A stretch of DNA of 5,745 bases. Source: Bifidobacteriaceae bacterium (GTDB lineage Bacteria > Actinomycetota > Actinomycetes > Actinomycetales > WQXJ01). Each line of letters starts with the position of its first letter. Position 1 is the stretch's first letter. The notes below the pieces were generated by a model. That model ran no database searches and was not told the origin of the DNA. It saw only the letters and a program-made list of their open reading frames with translations. A program made the translations under genes and the position numbers. The DNA lies in the NCBI GenBank assembly GCA_031268115.1, contig JAIRXV010000056.1, positions 1 to 5,745 of the forward strand. Reading direction: 5' to 3'. Positions 1 through 5,177 of this stretch are shown here, one piece after another.

Positions 1-131
1 AAACCTCCCTCCGCTTTCCCTTGTGGAAAGTCAGCCCAAACGTCAGCATCTCGAACACCAAGCACACCTAGGTCGCTGGCCATTTGGGAACCCTACTCAG
101 TTCACGCAAGCGAGGTGGACCCGCCTCCGCG
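1..131. other. Non-coding flank downstream of the htpX-like gene
   Basis: No credible gene is seen in this stretch; the open frames crossing it are antisense shadows of the protease gene. It holds two weak structures. CTTTCC/GGAAAG is a 6-bp inverted repeat at 14-30 with a 5-base loop, and GAGGTG/CGCCTC around 112-127 is an imperfect short stem just past the protease stop. Neither is followed by a T-run on the minus strand, so an intrinsic terminator cannot be claimed. ACCTAGGT at 66-73 is an 8-bp palindrome of unknown meaning. Confidence 0.6.
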
Positions 132-1010
132 CTACTCCAGGCCGGCCATCCCACGCAGCCGCTCCACCCGCTCCTGCGTGGAGGGATGAGTCGAGAACAG
201 CCGCGAGACCGCTCCGCCCGTCCGGAACGGGTTGGCGATCATCATGTGCGAAACGTCCTCCAGGTTCGGGTCCGGGGCCAACGGCTGAGCGTCGATCCCC
301 CGCTCCAGCTTGGTCAGCGCCGAAGCCAACGCCAGCGGATCGCCAGTCAGTTTGGCGCCGTCCTCGTCCGCGTCGTATTCCCGCGTCCGCGAGATCGCCA
401 ATCGGATCAAGGTCGCCGCGATCGGCGCAAGGATCACCACCAGGATCGACGCGATCACCCCAGCCGCCCCCGAATCGCGGCCTCGATCTCGCGTCCCGCC
501 CCCAAAGAACATAAAGAACTGCGCCAGCGACGTGATCACCCCGGCCACCGCCGCCGCGACCGATGAGGTCAGAATATCCCGGTTGTAAACGTGCATCAGT
601 TCGTGCCCAAGTACCCCTCGCAGCTCCCGCTCGCTGAGCAATCCCAAAATCCCTTCGGTGCAGCACACAGCGGCATGCTTCGGGCTTCGCCCGGTCGCAA
701 ACGCATTGGGTGCGGCCGTGGGCGACACGTATAGGGCCGGCATCGGCACCCCCAGAGGGGCCGTGAGTTCACTCACGATCCGGTACATCGCCGGCTGCTC
801 CGACCGCGAGACAGGCCGCGCCCGCATAGCCCGAATCGCGATCTTGTCCGAGTTCCAGTACGAATACGCGGTCATCGCCACCCCGAAACCCGCGAACCAC
901 AATATGTACCGTCCACCGGCCACGAGCATCGCGATACCGAGCAGCGCCGCCCACAAAACCCCAAACAGTAAAGCAGTCTTCAGACCATTGAAATGCCGAT
1001 GCGTGATCAT
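132..1010 (-). CDS. htpX: HtpX-type M48 membrane zinc metalloprotease
   Basis: This is a membrane-bound zinc endopeptidase of the M48B family. In characterised bacteria HtpX acts at the cytoplasmic membrane in quality control of misfolded membrane proteins. From the ATG at 1010 the product is 292 residues, normal for the family. Two hydrophobic segments lie near the N-terminus (about 13-31 and 36-51) and two more at about 149-170 and 184-205. The zinc site HELMH is at 136-140 (His136, Glu137 catalytic, His140), and the likely third ligand is Glu211 in SRTREYDAD. The family block NAFATGRSPKHAAV (102-115) and a C-terminal HPSTQERVERL are also present. The start is ambiguous: an in-frame GTG lies two codons upstream at 1016. 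ATG 1010 is preferred because AGAGG sits 9 bases before it but only 3 before the GTG. The gene starts 12 bases after the regulator's stop, which suggests translational coupling. Confidence 0.93.
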   Translation of the reverse strand: MITHRHFNGLKTALLFGVLWAALLGIAMLVAGGRYILWFAGFGVAMTAYSYWNSDKIAIRAMRARPVSRSEQPAMYRIVSELTAPLGVPMPALYVSPTAAPNAFATGRSPKHAAVCCTEGILGLLSERELRGVLGHELMHVYNRDILTSSVAAAVAGVITSLAQFFMFFGGGTRDRGRDSGAAGVIASILVVILAPIAATLIRLAISRTREYDADEDGAKLTGDPLALASALTKLERGIDAQPLAPDPNLEDVSHMMIANPFRTGGAVSRLFSTHPSTQERVERLRGMAGLE

Positions 1011-1019
1011 ACCCACCGG

Positions 1020-1025
1020 CCTCTA
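1020..1025 (-). promoter_or_regulatory. Ribosome binding site of the htpX-like gene, overlapping the upstream stop codon
   Basis: On the minus strand the bases TAGAGG combine the TAG stop of the DtxR-type regulator (1025-1023) with a Shine-Dalgarno-like AGAGG (1024-1020). A 9-base spacer leads to ATG at 1010. This spacing supports ATG 1010 over the GTG at 1016 and suggests that ribosomes finishing the regulator can reinitiate on the protease gene. The motif is a partial match to the anti-SD complement, so this is a sequence-based inference. Confidence 0.5.
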
Positions 1026-1739
1026 CCGCTCACGCGCCACGAACACGTGTACCGCGAGGTCACTGGGCAATTCAAGGACGATGCCGTTCCCAGCCCGCCG
1101 CATGAACCAAACCGTCGCGCTGGGGTTGGCCCACGCTTCCACGGACCGCCCAGGAAGCGCTTCGGCCGCGGCAAACCGGGTCAACAGCTCGGCGTCGGTT
1201 TGAAGCGACTCCCCCAACCGCGCCACCTTCACCGCGACAGGCGACGGATCGGGACCAGATGGTGGGACGGCATCGTCCAAACGGTGAACACCGTCCAAGA
1301 AGCCGACCTCCAGACGATCCACGCCCAACTCATCGAGACCGGGTATGGGCGTGCCATAGGGCGACAGTTGCGGGCGATCCAACACCTCGACCAGGCGGCG
1401 TTCCACCGCCTCGCTCATCACATGTTCCCAGCGGCACGCCTCGTCGTGGACGTACTCCCAGTCCAGGCCGATGACGTCCGTCAACAGGCGTTCGGCGAGC
1501 CGGTGTTTGCGCATCACCTGGGTAGCGCGGGTGCGGCCCACGGGCGTGAGTTCGAGGTGGCGGTCGTCGCGGACCTTGACCAGGCCGTCCCGCTCCATGC
1601 GGGCAACCGTCTGCGACACGGTGGGCCCGGAATGCCCGATCCGCTCCGCGATCCGGGCGCGCAGCGGAACAATTCCCTCCTCCTCCAGTTCGTAGATGGT
1701 GCGGAGGTACATTTCCGTGGTGTCGATCAGGTCGGTCAT
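1023..1739 (-). CDS. ideR: DtxR/IdeR-type iron-dependent transcriptional repressor
   Basis: DtxR/IdeR proteins bind operators when loaded with Fe(II) and repress iron-uptake and siderophore genes. From ATG 1739 the product is 238 residues (DtxR 226, IdeR 230). Residues 1-71 form the winged helix-turn-helix, with the block SGPTVSQTVARMERDGLV at 37-54. Residues 72-140 form the dimerisation and metal-binding domain (MRKHRLAERLL, HDEACRWEHVMS). The C-terminal third is a diverged SH3-like domain. By alignment to DtxR all metal ligands are kept: Met10, Cys102, Glu105 and His106 in one site; His79, Glu83 and His98 in the other, with Glu177 and Gln180 matching DtxR Glu170/Gln173. The frame stays open upstream to 1817, but the added residues are unlike the family and overlap the preceding gene, whereas MTDLIDTTEMYLR matches the DtxR N-terminus. 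GGGGAG lies 12 bases before the ATG. The linker at about 141-168 differs from DtxR. The target could be Mn rather than Fe, but the ligand set favours the iron branch. Confidence 0.95.
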   Translation of the reverse strand: MTDLIDTTEMYLRTIYELEEEGIVPLRARIAERIGHSGPTVSQTVARMERDGLVKVRDDRHLELTPVGRTRATQVMRKHRLAERLLTDVIGLDWEYVHDEACRWEHVMSEAVERRLVEVLDRPQLSPYGTPIPGLDELGVDRLEVGFLDGVHRLDDAVPPSGPDPSPVAVKVARLGESLQTDAELLTRFAAAEALPGRSVEAWANPSATVWFMRRAGNGIVLELPSDLAVHVFVARER

Positions 1740-1776
1740 ATGGTTGTTGGTCTCCCCGGGCTGCCGTGGTCCAAGC

Positions 1777-3117
1777 CTAAGGGATGGGGTGCAGGGAGTC
1801 GTAGTGAGCGAAGCCACGTTGCCAACGCATTAGTATCCACACCCCCGCGATGCACGCCAGTCCGCCGATCACCGCAGTCCAGCCTTCCCCGACGATGGCG
1901 GACCCGCCTCCCGTCACAACGTCGCCCAAACGCGGTCCCCCCGTCACCACCACGATGAAGACGCCCTGGAGGCGTCCGCGCAGGTAATCTGGGGTGGCGG
2001 CCTGGAGGATGGTGCCGCGCATGACCGCTGAGACGGCATCGGCCGCACCCGCGAGCGCGAGGGCGGCGCACGCTGCGATCATTGCCCACCAAACCACCTG
2101 GGCCGGTTTGGTGGGGCCGGCCAAGACCATGACCGCCCCGAACGCCGCGATTCCCCCGCCCCACGCGGTCACCGCCCAGGCCGCCACCCAGCCCTGACGT
2201 CTGACGCGACCGAGGGGCCCGGACAAGACGGAAGCCAAGGCCGAGCCGGCCGCTATGGCGCCCGTCAACACCCCGGCGGTGGTCTCCCCTCCGCCGATAA
2301 CCCAAACCGCCAGCGCCGGGAACGCCGCTCGCGGGAACGCGAGAACCATCGCTGCAAGGTCGATGGCGAACGTCATCAACAGGTTCCGGCGCCCGGCGAG
2401 AAACCGCAAACCCTCCGCGACAGACCGCCAACCACGGGCAGGGGGGTCCGGAGTTGGGGGTGCGGTGGGAGGAGAGGCCGGGACTGGCGTGGGGGGAACG
2501 GCATCGGCGGCCGGACGCAGCGGGGGCATCGCAGGAAGGCGGACGATGGCGTACAGGGCCGCTGTGAACGTCAACACATCCACCGTGTACGTCCAGGCAT
2601 AGCCGACCGTTCCAACCAGAAGCGCACCGAGCACCGGGCCGATCATCAGCGCGGTTGTCCCAATGGCTTGCGATAGCGCGTTCGCGGCCGGCAGCAGGCG
2701 GATGCCCACTAGGCGTGGAATGATCGCGGTGCGGGCCGGGCCGTTGACCGCCTGGGCACCCGATTGCAAAGCCGTCAGCACAAACAACGGCCACACTTGG
2801 GTGACACCGAACCACGCGTGAAGGGCGATGCCAATGGTCGCGAACCACAGAACCGCCGACGCGATGAGGGCAAGCCGACGGCGGTCGTAGGTATCGGCCA
2901 GCGCCCCTCCGTACAGGCCCATCACCAGCAGGGGAACCAACGCGGCGAGGCCCAGGCCGCCCACGGCCAGGGTCGATTCGGTCAGCGCATAGACTTCCAG
3001 CCCCACCGCCATCACCGTGAGCTGCGACCCCACGCTCGCTAGCCCAAGACCCCACCACAATCGCCGATAATCTCGGCTGACCCGCAAAGGCGTCAGATCG
3101 GCGAGGAGGCGGGCCAC
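1777..3117 (-). CDS. MFS exporter, DHA3/EntS-like (MFS_3 family)
   Basis: This is a cytoplasmic-membrane transporter of the major facilitator superfamily, probably a proton-driven exporter. The 446-residue product starts with a soluble LRVSRDYRRLWWG element followed by about 12 hydrophobic segments. A motif-A-like loop GALADTYDRRRLAL lies at 71-84, between TM2 and TM3. The stretch NGPARTAIIPRLVG (125-138), then LLPAANALSQ, and TPDYLRGRLQGVF (375-387) are typical of EntS-like proteins of the DHA3 group; EntS exports enterobactin in E. coli. The loop between TM6 and TM7 is unusually proline-rich (15 Pro in residues 195-226). The start is GTG at 3117, with AGGG 7 bases upstream and an in-frame stop just before that. 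The gene ends 37 bases before the iron regulator, so co-transcription is likely. That context makes siderophore or metal-related efflux attractive, but drug or macrolide efflux is equally possible from sequence alone. Confidence 0.88.
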   Translation of the reverse strand: MARLLADLTPLRVSRDYRRLWWGLGLASVGSQLTVMAVGLEVYALTESTLAVGGLGLAALVPLLVMGLYGGALADTYDRRRLALIASAVLWFATIGIALHAWFGVTQVWPLFVLTALQSGAQAVNGPARTAIIPRLVGIRLLPAANALSQAIGTTALMIGPVLGALLVGTVGYAWTYTVDVLTFTAALYAIVRLPAMPPLRPAADAVPPTPVPASPPTAPPTPDPPARGWRSVAEGLRFLAGRRNLLMTFAIDLAAMVLAFPRAAFPALAVWVIGGGETTAGVLTGAIAAGSALASVLSGPLGRVRRQGWVAAWAVTAWGGGIAAFGAVMVLAGPTKPAQVVWWAMIAACAALALAGAADAVSAVMRGTILQAATPDYLRGRLQGVFIVVVTGGPRLGDVVTGGGSAIVGEGWTAVIGGLACIAGVWILMRWQRGFAHYDSLHPIP

Positions 3118-3124
3118 GGGCGAA

Positions 3125-3128
3125 CCCT
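3125..3128 (-). promoter_or_regulatory. Ribosome binding site of the second MFS gene
   Basis: AGGG on the minus strand lies 7 bases before the GTG at 3117. It supports GTG as the real start in the absence of any in-frame ATG nearby. It lies immediately after the 3' arm (CCGGCGG, 3136-3130) of a 7-bp inverted repeat, so a leader hairpin could affect access to it. Confidence 0.5.
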
Positions 3129-3129
3129 A

Positions 3130-3168
3130 CCGCCGGTCACAGACAGGGGGCCGCTGCTATTCCGGCGG
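3130..3168 (-). repeat. 7-bp inverted repeat in the leader of the second MFS gene
   Basis: CCGCCGG (3130-3136) and CCGGCGG (3162-3168) are perfect reverse complements separated by 25 bases. They occupy most of the 68-base gap between the two transporter genes. In the minus-strand transcript they could form a hairpin whose 3' arm abuts the ribosome binding site. No T-run follows, so it is not an obvious terminator. Short GC-only arms arise easily by chance in GC-rich DNA. Confidence 0.3.
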
Positions 3169-3185
3169 GATCGTTCTGTGGACCA

Positions 3186-4538
3186 TCAACCATCCCTGGA
3201 CGATGACGGCGCGGCCGGGGAACCGTCATCGTCCGGCGCGGACTGGACCAGGGTGGCGTCATCGTCCGGACCGTGGCCGGCCGTCGGGTTGACGATCGCA
3301 ACGTGTGGCGGGATCAGGCTGGTCATTTCCAGGCTGACGTGCCAGCGCAGCTTGATCCAGATCGCGGCGCCGAGCACGACCACAAGCGACGCGAGCGCAC
3401 CGACGCCTACGGACCAACGGGGGCCCCACGCCTCGGCCACCCAACCCACAAGGGGAGAACCCACTGGCGTTGAACCCAAGAACACGACCATGTAGAGGGA
3501 CATGACCCGGCCGCGCATCTCGGGCGAGGTCGACAACTGGATGGTGGCGTTGGCGGCCGTAATGAGGGTAAGTGTCACCAGACCCACGACTAGGCCCCAC
3601 GCGGCGTAGAACCAGTAAGTCGGCGACAGCGCGGAAACCCCACTGGCCAACGCGAACGCGAACGCCGATCCGACCACGAGGCGCACCCGGGGCCTGGACC
3701 GCCGGGCCGCCAACAACGATCCGGCGAGTGCCCCGACGGCGAAGATCGAGCCGAGAATCCCGTACTCCCCCGCTCCGCGGCCGAATTCCTCGCGGGCCAT
3801 GACCGCCATCGTCAGCTGAGAGTTGAGGCCGAGGCAGCTGACCACGCCGATCACCACGAGGATCACCAGGATGTCGCCCCTTCGGGAAATGTAGGCGAGG
3901 CCTGCGCGTATTTGCCCTTTGGCGCGGGGCACACGCGCGGTGAGGCGCAGTTCGCTGGTGCGGATCATCGCTAAGGCGGTGATTGGAGCTGCGAACGATA
4001 CGGCGTTGACCACGAACACCCAACCCGCGCCGATGGCGCCCATTAGGACGCCGGCCAACGCCGGACCGAGCATCCTGGAAAGGTTGAACGATGCCGCGTT
4101 CAGGGCTACCGCGTTGGCGAGCAAGTGACCCGGCACAAGCTGACCCACGAAGGTTTGGTTGGCGGGCGCATCGAACGCAGTGACCACCCCCAGAAGCAAA
4201 GCGAGCGCGCAAACGTGCCACAGTGCCACCAAATCGGTCAACACCAGCAATCCGATGGCGCCGGCCAGCGCCGCTTGCGCCACCTGGGTTGCCATGAGGA
4301 TGGCACGTTTGGGCAGGCGGTCAGCCACCAGACCGGCGAACGGCGACAGCACTAGGGACGGTCCGAAGTGGAGGGCGGTGACCACTCCCACGGCCAGGCC
4401 TGAATCCTCGGTCAGCTCGGTCAGGACCAGCCAGTCCTGAGCAACTCGCTGCATCCAAGTGCCCGTATTGCCGACAATTCCGCCGATGAAACGCAGGCGG
4501 TAGTTGCGGCTGGCGAGCGAAGCGAAAGTGGATTGCAC
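3186..4538 (-). CDS. MFS transporter, DHA3/MFS_3 family
   Basis: This is a second major facilitator superfamily transporter, 450 residues, predicted to be an inner-membrane exporter. The N-terminal SLASRNYRLRFIGG...GNTGTWMQRVAQDWLVL is the hallmark opening of the MFS_3 (EntS-like) group. A motif-A-like loop GLVADRLPKRAIL lies at 69-81, FDAPANQTFVGQLV at 122-135 is a conserved family block, and SPEMRGRVMSLYM at 338-350 precedes TM11. About 12 hydrophobic segments fill residues 13-395. The hydrophilic tail (about 402-450) is longer than usual and contains two PDDD units and a PSSS run. The start is GTG at 4538: an in-frame stop lies 12 bases upstream, and the product opens where homologues do. 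The nearest GGAG is only 2 bases before the GTG, so the ribosome site is poor or initiation is near-leaderless. The substrate is unknown. It is clearly different in sequence from the neighbouring transporter, so a recent tandem duplication is unlikely. Confidence 0.87.
   Translation of the reverse strand: MQSTFASLASRNYRLRFIGGIVGNTGTWMQRVAQDWLVLTELTEDSGLAVGVVTALHFGPSLVLSPFAGLVADRLPKRAILMATQVAQAALAGAIGLLVLTDLVALWHVCALALLLGVVTAFDAPANQTFVGQLVPGHLLANAVALNAASFNLSRMLGPALAGVLMGAIGAGWVFVVNAVSFAAPITALAMIRTSELRLTARVPRAKGQIRAGLAYISRRGDILVILVVIGVVSCLGLNSQLTMAVMAREEFGRGAGEYGILGSIFAVGALAGSLLAARRSRPRVRLVVGSAFAFALASGVSALSPTYWFYAAWGLVVGLVTLTLITAANATIQLSTSPEMRGRVMSLYMVVFLGSTPVGSPLVGWVAEAWGPRWSVGVGALASLVVVLGAAIWIKLRWHVSLEMTSLIPPHVAIVNPTAGHGPDDDATLVQSAPDDDGSPAAPSSSRDG
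3198..3234. repeat. 12-bp perfect inverted repeat in the 3' end of the first MFS gene
   Basis: GGACGATGACGG (3198-3209) and CCGTCATCGTCC (3223-3234) are perfect reverse complements around a 13-base spacer. A further copy of GTCATCGTCCGG (3258-3269) repeats 3225-3236 directly. The repeat lies inside the coding sequence, ending about 10 bases before the stop codon on the minus strand. There it encodes a PDDDG unit and, from the opposite arm, the PSSSR segment. It could fold as a strong RNA hairpin near the transcript's end, but no T-run follows on either strand. Confidence 0.6.
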
Positions 4539-4565
4539 GGCTCCGCCACTTTACGCCCATCGCCC

Positions 4566-4582
4566 GGCCTTGGTCCAAGGCC
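4566..4582. promoter_or_regulatory. Candidate operator: 8+1+8 palindrome in the divergent promoter region
   Basis: GGCCTTGGTCCAAGGCC is a perfect palindrome of two 8-base arms around one central base. It sits in the 87-base gap between the divergent GTG starts of the MFS gene (4538) and the alkyltransferase gene (4626), at 27 and 43 bases from them. It overlaps AAGGCCTT (4577-4584), another 8-bp palindrome. Position and symmetry fit a dimeric regulator's site controlling one or both genes. It does not resemble the DtxR box (TTAGGTTAG-type half sites). No convincing -10/-35 pair was identified in the gap. The binding protein is unknown. Confidence 0.45.
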
Positions 4583-4625
4583 TTCGGTGTTGCGTCCCGC
4601 GCGTGGAGTTGGCAGGCTCTCCCGC

Positions 4626-5177
4626 GTGGGAATCGAATCCGACCGGCGCCTAGCGGGAGCATTGGTGGCCACCCCGGCGGGGGTCCTGACCCTCATCTTC
4701 GACATCGACCGGGATATTGTGTTCGCGGCCGGCTACCAACCGATCGGCCACCTCATCGTCCATATCGAGGGACCGTATTCTTGGCGAGGGGAACTCAAAC
4801 GCCCGCCCGCGGCTCTCTTAGAGGCCTTCGAGGCCTATGGCGACGGACAGGTGGACGGGTTGGACGGCATCGTCGGGCGGCAGCCAGGCGGCACGTTCCG
4901 GCAGAACGTGTGGCGAACGTTGCGAGACCAACACCTGCCGGTGAGCTATGGGCATCTTGCGGAACTGGCCGGGTACCCGCGTGCGGCCCGGGCTGTCGGG
5001 ACCGCTTGCGCCGCGAATCTCCTCGGACTGATCGTGCCGTGCCATCGCGTCATCAAGGCCGATGGCGGCATCGGCAGCTACGGGTACGGGGACGGGGACG
5101 GGGTGAGGATCAAGCGGCGGCTTCTGGCTCACGAGTCCGGGCATCGGCGCGCGCCGGCCGGCCAGGCAGTCTCCTAG
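4626..5177 (+). CDS. ogt: Methylated-DNA--[protein]-cysteine S-methyltransferase (Ogt/MGMT type)
   Basis: This is a suicide DNA-repair protein that moves the alkyl group from O6-alkylguanine to its own cysteine. From GTG 4626 it has 183 residues, normal for stand-alone Ogt/MGMT proteins, with no Ada-type regulatory domain. Residues 14-80 form the poorly conserved N-terminal domain. The C-terminal domain holds PCHRV with acceptor Cys139 and His140, Asn131 and Glu170 completing the Asn-His-Glu-Cys network, Tyr108 (human Tyr114) and the arginine finger Arg122 in AARAVGTA (human Arg128). Four extra residues lie between the active-site loop tyrosine and the conserved lysine, encoded by a hexamer repeat. 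The frame is open up to a TTG at 4533, but that would overlap the divergent transporter's start and adds residues unlike the family. GGCAGG, 9 bases before GTG 4626, is a modest ribosome site. GTG 4587 is another possible start. The gene is monocistronic here. Confidence 0.93.
   Translation: MGIESDRRLAGALVATPAGVLTLIFDIDRDIVFAAGYQPIGHLIVHIEGPYSWRGELKRPPAALLEAFEAYGDGQVDGLDGIVGRQPGGTFRQNVWRTLRDQHLPVSYGHLAELAGYPRAARAVGTACAANLLGLIVPCHRVIKADGGIGSYGYGDGDGVRIKRRLLAHESGHRRAPAGQAVS
5080..5103 (+). repeat. Tandem hexamer, four units of ACGGGG/ACGGGT, inside the alkyltransferase gene
   Basis: Four consecutive hexamers (one ACGGGT, three ACGGGG) encode an alternating YGYGDGDG stretch. The unit is two codons, so a change in copy number would keep the frame. 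The tract lies directly after the active-site loop and accounts for the four residues by which this protein exceeds human MGMT in that interval. Confidence 0.8.

Noticed and set aside
14..30. CTTTCC/GGAAAG hairpin as a transcription terminator for the htpX-like gene
   Set aside because: The 6-bp stem is weak and no T-run follows on the minus strand, so it cannot be told from chance.
1740..1817. N-terminal extension of the DtxR-type regulator
   Set aside because: The extra residues overlap the preceding gene and are unlike the family. The DtxR N-terminus is matched from ATG 1739.
993..1958. Plus-strand open frame (321 codons) antisense to the regulator gene
   Set aside because: No family resemblance. 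It lies opposite a strongly conserved DtxR-type gene and its composition is typical of a shadow frame.
1736..3058. Long minus-strand open frame (440 codons) overlapping the EntS-like transporter gene in another frame
   Set aside because: The translation is rich in Arg, Gly, Pro and His with no recognisable domain, and the in-frame alternative is a clear MFS protein. Long overlapping frames are expected in GC-rich DNA.
3186..3234. 12-bp inverted repeat as an intrinsic terminator
   Set aside because: It lies within coding sequence before the stop codon and no T-run follows on either strand, so it is listed only as a repeat.
3259..4221. Minus-strand open frame (320 codons) inside the first MFS gene
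   Set aside because: Low-complexity Arg/Gly-rich translation, an out-of-frame shadow of the transporter.
1777..4538. Recent tandem duplication of the two MFS genes
   Set aside because: The two proteins share family motifs only. Their openings, loops and tails differ throughout, so they are distant paralogues at most.
4533..4625. N-terminal extension of the alkyltransferase up to a TTG at 4533
   Set aside because: It would overlap the start of the divergent transporter, includes the palindrome, and the added residues do not resemble Ogt/MGMT proteins. GTG 4626 gives a normal length.
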